From Actinomadura barringtoniae (GTDB lineage Bacteria; Actinomycetota; Actinomycetes; Streptosporangiales; Streptosporangiaceae): a stretch of DNA of 64,000 nt. This document shows positions 8,346 to 16,414 of this stretch, piece by piece (the first letter of the stretch is position 1; every line of letters starts with the position of its first letter). Where the stretch lies: the NCBI RefSeq assembly GCF_017573505.1, contig NZ_JAGEOJ010000011.1, positions 310,001 to 374,000 of the forward strand. The letters are read 5' to 3'. The translations under genes were made by a program, and so were the position numbers. The notes below the pieces were generated by a model that was not told where the DNA came from, did no database searches, and was given only the letters and a program-made list of their open reading frames with translations.

Positions 8346-8658
8346 ACCCGGCAGGCAGCCGCAGCTGTCCGACGCGCGCTGTCGGCTGGGTGCGTGCGCC
8401 TGCGCCGCTGACGTACGTAGCCGTGGCAGACGAGTCCTTGAGCGGCAACTCGTGCTCAGGGATGCGGGCAACCATTGCGTGGCGGGTGCGCTGGTAGGGC
8501 GGAGATCGGGCCGTCGGCGGTGGCCGGGTTCGCCGTGGTCGCGCTGACGTGCTGTGGTCTGGATCCCAGAGGTACCTTGTTCGTTTCGTTGGCTTTTGGG
8601 CAATGGGCAATGGCAGTGCCGAAGGCGGCAGGGCCAGGCCAAGTAAATGGAGGTTGTC

Positions 8659-9204
8659 GTGACGAGAAGGCCGAGGGGGAGGTTCTTCGACGCCGCGAGT
8701 GCCTACCGTGCCGATCCCACGTCGATGTTGGAGGACGCGTTGGACACCGCAGTGCGGCACAGCGGTGCTCAGCGCGGCAATGTTCAATTGCTCGATCCGC
8801 AAGCCGGGGGTTTGCAGATCGCGGTGCAGCGTGGCTTCGAGAAGGCGTTCCTGGACTTCTTCCGGGTGGTTCCGGCCGACGGTGACGATGCCAGCAGCGC
8901 GTGCGGGCGGGCGCTGTCCAGTGGCCGGGCGGTGCGGGTGCCCAACGTGGCGGCCAGTTCGGTCTTCGCCGGGACCGCTGGACTGGGGGTGATGCTGGAG
9001 GCTGGGGCGCGGGCCTGCATGTCGACACCGTTGACCGACCGCACCGGCCAGGTCCTGGGCATGTTGAGCGTGCACTATGAGCGGCCGCAGGCCATCACCG
9101 TCGCCGACCAGCGTCTGCAATCAGTGATCGCCGAGCGCGCCGCGGTCCTGCTGACGACGGCAACGTCCGGACCGGACGATGAGTTGATGCCGGCGGCCGG
9201 CTGA
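8659..9204 (+). CDS. Single GAF domain sensor protein
   Basis: 181 residues from the GTG at 8659. AGGTTG with GGAGG at 8649-8653 sits 5 nt before this GTG, which favours it over an in-frame ATG at 8647 that overlaps the same site. A GAF fold fills residues 15-165: ALDTAVRHSGAQRGNVQLLD, VVPADGDDASSACGRALSSG, and the closing GQVLGMLSVHYERPQAI. It has no output domain, so it probably senses a ligand and signals through a partner. The 310 bp upstream contain no gene; a possible SigB-type promoter (GTTC, 15 nt, GGGCAA; 8579-8603) is present but weak. Confidence 0.85.
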   Translation: MTRRPRGRFFDAASAYRADPTSMLEDALDTAVRHSGAQRGNVQLLDPQAGGLQIAVQRGFEKAFLDFFRVVPADGDDASSACGRALSSGRAVRVPNVAASSVFAGTAGLGVMLEAGARACMSTPLTDRTGQVLGMLSVHYERPQAITVADQRLQSVIAERAAVLLTTATSGPDDELMPAAG

Positions 9205-9256
9205 CGCCGCCGCGGCGGCCCGCTGAGGGCGATGACCGGCGCTCCTCTGTCTCCAT

Positions 9257-9673
9257 TCAGGTGCTGGGCTCGGCGGCGCTGATGTCGGCGAGACCCGAGT
9301 CGGGATCGTCTTCGATCGCGATGTCGCCGAGCGAGATGATGCCCACCGGGCGAGTGCCGTCGACCACCGGCAGGCGGCGTACCGAGTGCGTGCGCATCAG
9401 CCAGACCGCGACATCGAGGTCGTCGTCGGGCCCGATCCGTACCGACGCCTCACTGCACAGACCGCCGACGCTGGACTGCGGGCCCAGATCCGAGGCGAGC
9501 GCACGGACCACGAGGTCACGATCGGTCACCAGGCCACGCAGGTCCTCGCCTTCGGTGACCAGCACGGCCCCGATGTCCTCGTCCCGCATCGTGGTCGCCA
9601 CCGTCTTGATCTCGGTGTTCGGCGGAACGCACACGGGATGGCCGGTCATGATGTCGCGCACCTTCTGTGCCAT
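9257..9673 (-). CDS. Tandem CBS domain protein
   Basis: 138 residues from the ATG at 9673 (GAAGGAG upstream). Two CBS motifs are seen: VRDIMTGHPVCVPPNTEI...GAVLVTEGEDLRGLVTDRDL and VRIGPDDDLDVAVWLMRTHS...LPVVDGTRPVGIISLGDI. Such pairs form a Bateman module that binds adenine nucleotides; the stand-alone form is frequent in actinomycete dormancy and stress regulons. It neighbours GAF, sigma and STAS genes. The promoter at 9718-9742 fits a SigB/F-type sigma factor, possibly the one encoded at 10077. Confidence 0.9.
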   Translation of the reverse strand: MAQKVRDIMTGHPVCVPPNTEIKTVATTMRDEDIGAVLVTEGEDLRGLVTDRDLVVRALASDLGPQSSVGGLCSEASVRIGPDDDLDVAVWLMRTHSVRRLPVVDGTRPVGIISLGDIAIEDDPDSGLADISAAEPST

Positions 9674-9679
9674 GAGCGT

Positions 9680-9860
9680 TTCTCCTTCGCGGCAGTTTGA
9701 ACCCTTGAAGTTCCGCACTACCCGACTCGCGAGTCCCAATCCACCAAGCCGACCGGAGACGGGTCAGTCGTCGGTGGGCAGGCGGTTCTGCCTCGTTCTG
9801 AAGCGCCTGGCGGTATTCGCGGGCGAGCTGCGCGTGCTCATCGACCTCCAGGCTGATCAT
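9680..9860 (-). pseudogene. Possible frameshifted small ORF
   Basis: From an ATG at 9860 the minus strand reads MISLEVDEHAQLAREYRQ and continues helical and charged to about residue 30, after which the frame turns into a shadow reading; a second frame then reads RLGGLGLASRVVRNFKG up to the CBS gene. The two pieces together look like one short helical protein broken by a frameshift. No family identified. The rest of 9861-10076 holds nothing recognisable. Confidence 0.25.
9718..9742 (-). promoter_or_regulatory. Candidate SigB/F-type promoter of the CBS gene
   Basis: Reading the minus strand, GGAT (9742-9739), 15 nt and GGGTAG (9723-9718) match the actinomycete general-stress pattern GNNT-N14-16-GGGTAY except for the last base. 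The start site would be about 38 nt before the CBS gene ATG. Confidence 0.45.
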
Positions 9861-10076
9861 GCTTCGCCGGGTCGCCTGGTTTAGCCGTCCACTACCGGGC
9901 ACACGCCAAAGACAGCCTCGAAGCCGGGCGCGTCCGACCCGGAACCGGAAAGCAGGGGTGTCATGGCTGTTGGGCAGCGGCGGACAGCGATTTCCGATCC
10001 AGGACTCGCGGAGGCCGACCAGGGCGGAATCATCGCTTGTGCCGATGATCGCGACTCCTGGGAGGGCGGTTGAACG

Positions 10077-11318
10077 GTGAGCGAAGACCTGAGTCTGCGC
10101 CGCAAGGCGGCCCGGCAACGCGCCGAGCAGATCCAGCGGCGAGCCGCCGAGACCGGTCGGCGTGCCGCTGAGCTTCACCAGCACCGTGAACGGCGCGACG
10201 GTCAGATCCCCGGCCCGGCGGCCACCGCCGAGAACCTGCGGCGCGCTCGTGAACGCCGTGACGATGCCGACGGGCACATTCGCGAGGCGGCGGATTGGGC
10301 GGAACAAGCCCTGCTGCGTTCTGCTCAGGCCCACGAGCGCGCGGTCGTACTGCTGGAGCAGAGGGCCGCCGACTTCCCGGCCCAGGCCGAGGGGCATCTG
10401 GCGGCGGCCGAGCATCATCGCACCTGGGCTGCCAAGGACCGGGAGCTGCTGGCACGCCATCACGATCGGGCGCTGGGCGAAAACGGCACCGCGAACACCG
10501 GCAGGGCGTCCCCGCAGCTCGCCCAGAAGCCCGCCACCAAGGACTCATCCGGTGGCCGATACGACACCGGCCTGGCCGAGCAACTGCTGAGCGAGCTGAA
10601 CGCGCCGAGCATCGACCGCCCCCGCGAGGAGCAGATCCGTTCTGAGCTGGCGGAACTGCACGCCCCGATCGTCCGCAGCATCGCCCACCGCTACGCCAAT
10701 CGCGGCGAGCCGAACGACGACCTCGAGCAGGCCGCCTACGTAGGCCTGGTCAAGGCCATCAACAACTACGACCCGCAGCTCAGCGACCGCTTCATCCGCT
10801 ACGCCGTTCCGGTCATGCAGGGCGAGGTCAAGCGGCATTTCCGGGACAAGACCTGGGCCGTCCACGTCCCGCGCCGCCTTCAGGAGCTGCGCGCCGAGTT
10901 CAATCAGGCGACGCGGGACTTCGAACGCGAGCACAGCCGTTCTCCCACCACCGCCGAGATCGCCGAGGTCCTCGGCATCAGCCGGGACGAGGTCATCGAG
11001 GTCATGATCGTCTCGGACGCCTACAGCCCGGTGTCGCTGGACGCACCGGTGAACGACGGTGAAAAGGAGGTCTCCGTGCTCGGCGACACCCTGGGCGCCG
11101 AGGACGACGCGCTGGAGAAGCTGGTCGACGGGGAGGCGCTGGCGCCCCTGCTGGACGAGCTCCCCGAACGTGAACGCACCGTCGTGCTGCTGCGGTTCTT
11201 CGGGAACAAGACCCAGTACCAGATCGCCGAACAGCTCGGCTGCTCCCAGATGCACGTCTCCCGCATGCTCCGCCGCACCCTGAAACGCCTTCGCGCCGGT
11301 CTCCTCGCCGAAGACTGA
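10077..11318 (+). CDS. SigF/SigB-type RNA polymerase sigma factor with N-terminal helical extension
   Basis: 413 residues from a GTG. Residues 1-150 are Ala/Arg/Glu/His-rich helices (RRKAARQRAEQIQRRAAE and later HERAVVLLEQRAADF) unlike a sigma domain. Residues 165-413 are a group 3 sigma factor: region 2 with NDDLEQAAYVGLVKAINNYD and PVMQGEVKRHFRD, region 3 with RSPTTAEIAEVLGISRDEV, and region 4 with LPERERTVVLLRFFGNKTQ...QLGCSQMHVSRMLRRTL. This matches stress and sporulation sigma factors controlled by anti-sigma/anti-anti-sigma partners; a STAS gene is 1 kb away, but no RsbW-type kinase is in the window. The usual length is about 260, so the extension is notable. Confidence 0.87.
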   Translation: MSEDLSLRRKAARQRAEQIQRRAAETGRRAAELHQHRERRDGQIPGPAATAENLRRARERRDDADGHIREAADWAEQALLRSAQAHERAVVLLEQRAADFPAQAEGHLAAAEHHRTWAAKDRELLARHHDRALGENGTANTGRASPQLAQKPATKDSSGGRYDTGLAEQLLSELNAPSIDRPREEQIRSELAELHAPIVRSIAHRYANRGEPNDDLEQAAYVGLVKAINNYDPQLSDRFIRYAVPVMQGEVKRHFRDKTWAVHVPRRLQELRAEFNQATRDFEREHSRSPTTAEIAEVLGISRDEVIEVMIVSDAYSPVSLDAPVNDGEKEVSVLGDTLGAEDDALEKLVDGEALAPLLDELPERERTVVLLRFFGNKTQYQIAEQLGCSQMHVSRMLRRTLKRLRAGLLAED

Positions 11319-11379
11319 TCGCTTCCGCCAGGCGACAGAACCTCGCGTTTGAGGCGCGCACCAGGGGTAACGGCAGCGC

Positions 11380-11820
11380 ATGCGCGTAGGTGTTCTTGAC
11401 GTCGGATCCAACTCGGCCCGGTTGCGGATGGCCGATCTCACGCCCGGACGGCCCCCGGAGCCGTACCAGGTGGTCAACGTTCCGGCCCGGCCGGCCGAGG
11501 CCACCGACCGGCAGGGCCTCATCGGCGCGGCGGCGGTCGCCAGGCTGATCAAGGCGGTGCGCGAGGCGGTGGCGGCGACCGCGGAGAACGGGGCCGAAGA
11601 GCTCATCGCGTTCGCGACGGCAGCGGTCCGAGACGCGGCCAACGGTCCCGAGGTCATCGCCGAGGTGTGGGCCGCCACCGGCGTCGCGCTGGACTTCATG
11701 GACGGCGAGAAGGAGGCGCACTTGACCTTCTGCGTGGCTCGCAGCCAGTACAGGGAGAGGCAGGCTCGACCCGCAGAACCCGACCGTCCTGGATCGGCCC
11801 CGTCTCTGCTCCCTGCCTGA
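11380..11820 (+). pseudogene. Truncated Ppx/GppA phosphatase gene
   Basis: The first 125 codons are recognisable Ppx/GppA exopolyphosphatase: VGVLDVGSNSARLRMADL (phosphate-1 motif of the ASKHA fold), a helical EAVAATAENGAEELIAFATA segment and TGVALDFMDGEKEAHLTF. The reading then becomes unrelated (YRERQARPAEPDRPG...) and stops at codon 147, whereas the family is about 310 residues; the second phosphate motif (DIGGGS) and the whole second domain are missing. It is therefore a remnant. GGGGTAACGG lies before the ATG. The break falls near 11745 and could be a deletion point. Confidence 0.75.
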
Positions 11821-11827
11821 GCGGCCG

Positions 11828-12169
11828 TCAGTGCAACTGATCGCCTGGGAAGCTGCGCACCGGGTACGCGGTGAACGTGAAGACCCCGGCCTTCACGCCG
11901 GGATCTTCGGCCATCACGGCGCGCGTGGCCTCCAGATCGGCGTTGAAGATGCCGATGCCGCAGACCTCGCCGCCACCGTCGGTGACCGGGCAGACGATGT
12001 CGAGGACACCGTCGGCGCGCAGGCCGAAGTTGCGGCGGCCGTGCTCCCACACGATCGGGGCGGCCTCAGCCGTCCCGTACTCCGGACCGGGCAGGAGGAT
12101 CACCGCGGTGTAGGCCTTGGTGGTGGCCATGCCCGCGCGCATCTCATCGTCGCTGACGTAGGTGGTCAT
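11828..12169 (-). CDS. YciI-like domain protein
   Basis: 113 residues. The end of the protein, ADLEATRAVMAEDPGVKAGV followed by YPVRSFPGDQL, is the YciI dimeric-barrel signature, with the preceding beta strands in VCGIGIFN. Residues 16-60 give the first strands (AYTAVILLPGPEYG). The family is widespread, structurally like EthD, and mostly without assigned reaction. The ATG has AGGAACG upstream. It abuts the Ppx remnant tail to tail and is not obviously part of the stress cluster. Confidence 0.75.
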   Translation of the reverse strand: MTTYVSDDEMRAGMATTKAYTAVILLPGPEYGTAEAAPIVWEHGRRNFGLRADGVLDIVCPVTDGGGEVCGIGIFNADLEATRAVMAEDPGVKAGVFTFTAYPVRSFPGDQLH

Positions 12170-12375
12170 GCCGCGTTCCTAAGGGTGACTGGGGACCGGG
12201 TTGTCGGCGGTGCCAATCCTGCCTCGTTCTCCAGGCGCAGCGAGGCGGCTCATCGATCGTGCGCGGGCCCGTTTCGGCCAGCTTGATCTTCATGACCCTG
12301 TGGCCTGCCTCGTCGCGAAGCGGCTCGCCCTACCGCCCGGCGGCCGGCGACGTGTTTCACGGCGCGGCTCTGCTC

Positions 12376-12723
12376 TTAGCGGAGGGTGGCGAGTGCGAGC
12401 TCGAGTGTCGGGTACACCGCCATCTCCCTGGTGAATCCGGCGACTTCCAGCACGCGGTGAATTCTGTCGGCCGGTGCGACCATCACCACGACCGCTCCTT
12501 GGGCCCGGGTGATGCTGTAGGCCCTGGCGAGGAGATGAAGGCCGCTGGAGTCCATGAACTCCAACTGGGTCAGGTCGAACACCAGATGTGCGGGTCGGCC
12601 CTTGGCGGAATCAAGATGAGGGCGTACGAGATCGGCGGTGGAGAGGTCGAGTTCGCCGCTCAGTGTTATGACGGTGAATCGGTCGTGTTCCTGAGCGAGG
12701 ACGGTCAGCAGATTCCTCCGCAC
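12376..12723 (-). CDS. STAS-domain anti-sigma factor antagonist
   Basis: 115 residues from the GTG at 12723, chosen because GAGGAGG stands 5 nt upstream; the open frame upstream has no site. The STAS fold is clear: FTVITLSGELDLSTADLVRP, LVFDLTQLEFMDSSGLHLLA and VMVAPADRIHRVLEVAGF. The Ser in MDSSG is the usual phosphorylation site of SpoIIAA/RsbV proteins, which when unphosphorylated capture the anti-sigma kinase and free the sigma factor. The SigF-type sigma at 10077 is the obvious candidate target. No cognate kinase or PP2C phosphatase gene is in the window. Confidence 0.88.
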   Translation of the reverse strand: MRRNLLTVLAQEHDRFTVITLSGELDLSTADLVRPHLDSAKGRPAHLVFDLTQLEFMDSSGLHLLARAYSITRAQGAVVVMVAPADRIHRVLEVAGFTREMAVYPTLELALATLR

Positions 12724-12928
12724 ACCGACCTCCTCGGGGCTTGATCTGTCCGCTCGCGCGATCCGATCTTCAGGTGAGGCATATGCCGGACATCGGTGAG
12801 CGGCTGGCGGTTGTTTCAGGCCGCGCGGCCCGGTGTCGAGTCTATGACCCGGAATCGGTGCCGTGAGCTGGGCGTCCTGGTTGGGCAGGCCGTTCCGTAC
12901 GGCGGGAGTGGCCCGCCAGCGACTTTTT

Positions 12929-12964
12929 TTACTCACATGAGTAAGGTGTTACCTAGGTGAGTAA
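12929..12964. promoter_or_regulatory. Tandem TetR-type operators
   Basis: TTACTCACATGAGTAA (12929-12944) is a perfect 16-bp palindrome. TTACCTAGGTGAGTAA (12949-12964) is the same element with two changes in the left half. Their centres are 20 bp apart, two helical turns, directly upstream of the TetR gene, which suggests autoregulation. Confidence 0.7.
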
Positions 12965-13013
12965 GAGCGCGTCATGTCGGCATCGCGCGACGCGAGCGGA
13001 CGGGGGTGGGCGC

Positions 13014-13562
13014 GTGAGTGGTCAGAGACGGGAGCAGATCGTCGAGGCGGCGGTGCGGGTGGTCGCCCGGGAGGGCAGTCACGGTCTGTCGTTCGCGAAG
13101 GTGGTGCAGGAGGCGGGGCTGAGCAGCACCCGCTTGATCTCCTATCACTTCGGCACGCGGGAGGCGCTGCTTCAGCAGACCTTCGAGCACGTGCTGACGC
13201 GGGCGGCCGCGTTCATGGGTCCGCTGATCGCGGCGCAGACGACGATGCGCGCGAAGATCGGGGTCTACATCCGGAGCAACCTGGAGTTCATCGCCGCCGA
13301 TCCGGTCTATGCCCGGGCGGCCGTCGACCTGGCCGGGGCCGTCGGCGCCGTCGCCGGCGGTGCGGGTCTGGCGTTGCTCGAGGACGGGTTCCGGCGTGGG
13401 CAGGAGAGCGGGGAACTGCGCGAGTTCGATGTCCACACGGCCGCGGTGGCGTTGCGGGGTGCGATCGATGGGACGGTCCTGGACATCGTGAACGCGGGCG
13501 CCGACCCCGAGCGGGCCGCCGCGGAGCTCGCCGAGCTGGTCGACCGTGCGATCCGTGCCTGA
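13014..13562 (+). CDS. TetR family transcriptional regulator
   Basis: 182 residues from the GTG at 13014, placed after GGGGGTGGG; an earlier ATG at 12957 would lie inside the operator. The N-terminus gives the TetR helix-turn-helix: QIVEAAVRVVAREGSHGLSF followed by GLSSTRLISYHFGTREALL. The ligand domain (residues 75-182) is Ala-rich helical, ending ERAAAELAELVDRAIRA. Two operators lie just upstream. The next gene (AraC) overlaps its stop, so the two probably form a transcriptional unit. Confidence 0.88.
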   Translation: MSGQRREQIVEAAVRVVAREGSHGLSFAKVVQEAGLSSTRLISYHFGTREALLQQTFEHVLTRAAAFMGPLIAAQTTMRAKIGVYIRSNLEFIAADPVYARAAVDLAGAVGAVAGGAGLALLEDGFRRGQESGELREFDVHTAAVALRGAIDGTVLDIVNAGADPERAAAELAELVDRAIRA

Positions 13563-14505
13563 GCTCGGCCGTTCTCGCGGGCCGGGGGACGACACCCTCC
13601 GCGGTGGTGTGCCCGCGGATGAGCAAGGGCGATGGGGGTCCGCTGCGCCCGGTGTCAACGGGCCAGAGCCGGTGCGGTCGTACGTCGAACGGCTGCCGGT
13701 GCCGGCCTTGTCGAGGCTGGTGCAGACCGTATGGGTGCATCGCACCGATGACGTTCCGTACGTGCAGCGTCGGCTCCCGAGCGGCGGGGTCGACCTGCAC
13801 TGGCCGCTCGGCGGAGAGCCGCGGCTCCTCGGCCCGATGACCGGCCCCGTGCTCGACGTGGTCCCGGCACGTACCACCATCGTCGGGGTCCGGTTTCGGC
13901 CGGGCGGCAACCCGCTGCTGCCGGTGGCGCTGTCCGAGCTGCTCGATCAGGGGGTCGGGCTGCGGGAGCTGGAACATCGGTGGGTGGAACAGCTCGGTGA
14001 GGAGATGGTGAACGCGCCCACACCCGAGACGGCCTTGGGGATGCTGCAGGCCCAGCTGCTGCATGAGGTGCGTACGGCGACCGGCCTGGACCCGCTGATG
14101 GATGAGGCGGTGCGGCTGCTGATGCCCTGGCAGCAGGCCGAGATCGGCGTCCTCGCCTCGCACCTGGGGCTATCGGCAAGCCAGCTACGGCGTCGGTGCC
14201 TGCACGTGGTGGGCGTGAGTCCGAAGGTGCTGCAGCGGACCCTGCGGTTCCAGGGATTTCTCGCGCTGGCCCAGGCCGCGAGCCCGCCGTTGGGTCAGCA
14301 CGGCGCCGAAGGAATGGCTGCGCTCGCGACCGATGTCGGTTACGCCGACCAGTCGCACCTCAGCCGCGAATGCCTGCGCCTGGCGGGTGTCACCCCGAGC
14401 GCGTTGTTCGGTGGCGAGGTCGATCGATGCCTGCGCGAGCACGACCACGCGGCGTCGTACCGTTCCTTCCTCGCCTCCCGCACGAGGCCGCTACCGCGGC
14501 TATGA
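13555..14505 (+). CDS. AraC family transcriptional regulator
   Basis: About 316 residues; the start is uncertain (GTG at 13555 overlaps the TetR stop by 8 nt, GTG at 13546 also in frame). The N-terminal half, from ERLPVPALSRLVQTVWVHRT through GVRFRPGGNPLLPV, is the sensor domain of AraC regulators of the DUF6597 type. The C-terminal DNA-binding part has QAEIGVLASHLGLSASQLRR and DVGYADQSHLSRECLRLAGV, the two helix-turn-helix units. Translational coupling to TetR suggests joint control; the likely targets are the DHFR-like and PPOX-VOC genes downstream. Confidence 0.83.
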   Translation: MPELGRSRGPGDDTLRGGVPADEQGRWGSAAPGVNGPEPVRSYVERLPVPALSRLVQTVWVHRTDDVPYVQRRLPSGGVDLHWPLGGEPRLLGPMTGPVLDVVPARTTIVGVRFRPGGNPLLPVALSELLDQGVGLRELEHRWVEQLGEEMVNAPTPETALGMLQAQLLHEVRTATGLDPLMDEAVRLLMPWQQAEIGVLASHLGLSASQLRRRCLHVVGVSPKVLQRTLRFQGFLALAQAASPPLGQHGAEGMAALATDVGYADQSHLSRECLRLAGVTPSALFGGEVDRCLREHDHAASYRSFLASRTRPLPRL

Positions 14506-14591
14506 CCCATGCGCGATTCGTTCAAGACGCGGCGTCACGCTTCCTCATAACGTCGCCGCATGCGTGATCTGATCTGACGGAAAGGCAGCTC

Positions 14592-15197
14592 ATGGCCAAG
14601 GTAATCACCGCACTGTCGGTCTCGGTCGACGGATACATCACCGGCCGGAACCCCGCCGCCGGACGCGGTCTCGGCGACGCAGGCATCCTGTTCGACTGGT
14701 ACTCCGACGGCGACACCCCGAGCACCGCTTTCGCCGGGTTCACCCTGAGCAAGCCCAGTGCCCGTGTCTTCGACACCCTCGCCGAACGCGTGGGCGTCAG
14801 CCTCTGCGGTCGCAACACCTACGACGACTCCGGCTGGGGGAGCGGCGGTACGCCGCATCCGAACGCTCCGCTGGTCGTTCTCAGCCACCGCCCGGCGCCG
14901 CAGGACAACGAGCGCCAGACGTTCGTGGCCACGGGCATCGAGGACGCCATCGCGGTGGCGCGCCAACAAGCCGGCGACAAGGACGTGGCCCTGATGGGCG
15001 GCGGGGTCGTCACCGAGGCGCTGAAGGCAGGGCTGCTCGACGAGATCGTTCTGCACCAGGTCCCGGTCCTGCTCGGTGAAGGCCGACCGTTCTTCCAGAA
15101 CCTGCCCGAACACGTGCGGCTTCAGCTGCTCGAAGCGGTGGCCGCCCCGGGTGTCACACACCTGCACTACGAAGTCGCCCGATCCCATGCCCGGTGA
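14592..15197 (+). CDS. Dihydrofolate reductase-like (RibD C-terminal) oxidoreductase
   Basis: 201 residues; GGAAAGG precedes the ATG. The N-terminus KVITALSVSVDGYITGRNP, the middle GRNTYDDSGWGSGG and PLVVLSHRPAP, and the C-terminal VALMGGGVVTEALKAGLLDE with HQVPVLLGEGRPFF define the RibD-C/DHFR-like NADPH-binding fold common as solo proteins in actinomycetes. The true substrate is not known; these proteins are reductases by homology. It lies 40 bp upstream of the PPOX-VOC gene, likely co-transcribed. Confidence 0.88.
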   Translation: MAKVITALSVSVDGYITGRNPAAGRGLGDAGILFDWYSDGDTPSTAFAGFTLSKPSARVFDTLAERVGVSLCGRNTYDDSGWGSGGTPHPNAPLVVLSHRPAPQDNERQTFVATGIEDAIAVARQQAGDKDVALMGGGVVTEALKAGLLDEIVLHQVPVLLGEGRPFFQNLPEHVRLQLLEAVAAPGVTHLHYEVARSHAR

Positions 15198-15234
15198 ACA
15201 CCTTCCCACTCTTGCTCTTGCTGAAGGAGAAGCC

Positions 15235-16134
15235 ATGCTCGACACCGAGCTCCGACGCGTTCTGGACGGTCCGGCGATCGCGCACCTGGCCACCGTTCTG
15301 CCCGACGGCGCACCCCACAGCACACCCGTGTACGTCGGAACCCACGGCGACCACATCGTGCTGTTCACCGGGCCGCACACTCGCAAGGCACGCAACCTGC
15401 GCCGTGATCCACGCCTCGCCCTGTCCATCGCGCCCGCCGACAACCCGTTCGCGCCCGTTGCCGTCCGCGGCCGCGTCGTCGACTGGATCACGGGGCCCGA
15501 GGCCTGGACCGTCGTGGACCGCCTCGTCGCGAAGTACACCGACATCCCCTACCCCCGCGACGGTGAGCGATGGGTGGCGGTCATCGCACCGAACGACGGC
15601 CCAGCACCGCGCGCGTCAGACCCGCCCCACGTCGACCAGGCATCCTCCAGCCAGGCGCCTGCCCCAGCGTCAGGCTCCGCAGCGGCGCACGGTTCCCGCA
15701 TCCGCCGCTTCGACCACGTCGGTGTCACCGTCGCGGACCTGGAAGCGACGACCGAGTTCTTCGTACGACTCGGACTCCAGGCCCAGGGCGCCCCGATGGC
15801 GGTCGAGGGTGAGTTCCTCGACACCGTGATCGGTATCCCCGACTCCCGCACCCGCATCGTCATGCTCGCCGCTCCGGACGGGGGCACGACACTGGAGCTG
15901 TCGAGCTTCGAACGGCCCGACCACCAGCCCGGTGCCCCTGACGCGATGGCCAACGAACTCGGGCTGCGCAACGTGGCCTTCGAGGTCGATGACCTCGACG
16001 CGACGCTCGACCGGCTCGCCGCTGACGGCTACGGACTTGTCGGGGGCGTCGGCCAGTACGAGCAGTCATGGCGAATGGCCTACGTGCGCGGCCCGGAAGG
16101 CATCATCGTCTCCCTCGCCCAACGCGTTCACTGA
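15235..16134 (+). CDS. PPOX flavin/F420-type domain fused to a VOC (glyoxalase) domain
   Basis: 299 residues; GAAGGAG is placed well before the ATG at 15235. Residues 1-120 are a split-barrel flavoprotein: GPAIAHLATVLPDGAPHSTP, DHIVLFTGPHTRKARNLRRD and the family's PRDGERWVAVIAP end. A Ser/Ala/Pro linker (125-155) joins a vicinal-oxygen-chelate domain: RRFDHVGVTVADLEATTEFF, RIVMLAAPDGGTTLELSSFE and WRMAYVRGPEGIIVSLAQ, with His and Glu metal ligands. Both parts look complete. The combination suggests a flavin reductase supplying or modifying a substrate for a VOC enzyme; substrate unknown. Confidence 0.85.
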   Translation: MLDTELRRVLDGPAIAHLATVLPDGAPHSTPVYVGTHGDHIVLFTGPHTRKARNLRRDPRLALSIAPADNPFAPVAVRGRVVDWITGPEAWTVVDRLVAKYTDIPYPRDGERWVAVIAPNDGPAPRASDPPHVDQASSSQAPAPASGSAAAHGSRIRRFDHVGVTVADLEATTEFFVRLGLQAQGAPMAVEGEFLDTVIGIPDSRTRIVMLAAPDGGTTLELSSFERPDHQPGAPDAMANELGLRNVAFEVDDLDATLDRLAADGYGLVGGVGQYEQSWRMAYVRGPEGIIVSLAQRVH

Positions 16135-16414
16135 CGCCCGTCGGCCCGAACGACCCCGCTGGCCGGAGCGAGGGCGCGTTCGACCACGACGCCGAGCCAC
16201 GCCGCCACCACTGCCACGCGAGCCAAGGTGCTGGCCCTTCGTGCTCTGCCCGCCAGCTAGACGTGATCGTCGTGCTCGGTGCGTTGTTCGCCGCATGAGC
16301 GGGAACGTGGTCTCCCGCACCGACGCCGGCTGAACCCGTAGCCCATCCTGCGGAATGGGCTTCCGCGCCCAGGGACGCCATTGTCTCCTGGGCAGGGCGT
16401 CATTCGTGAGCGTG
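16135..16414. other. Intergenic stretch without a recognised gene
   Basis: About 280 bp between convergent genes. All frames look like Arg/Pro-rich shadows. I see no clear hairpin or repeat. Confidence 0.4.
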
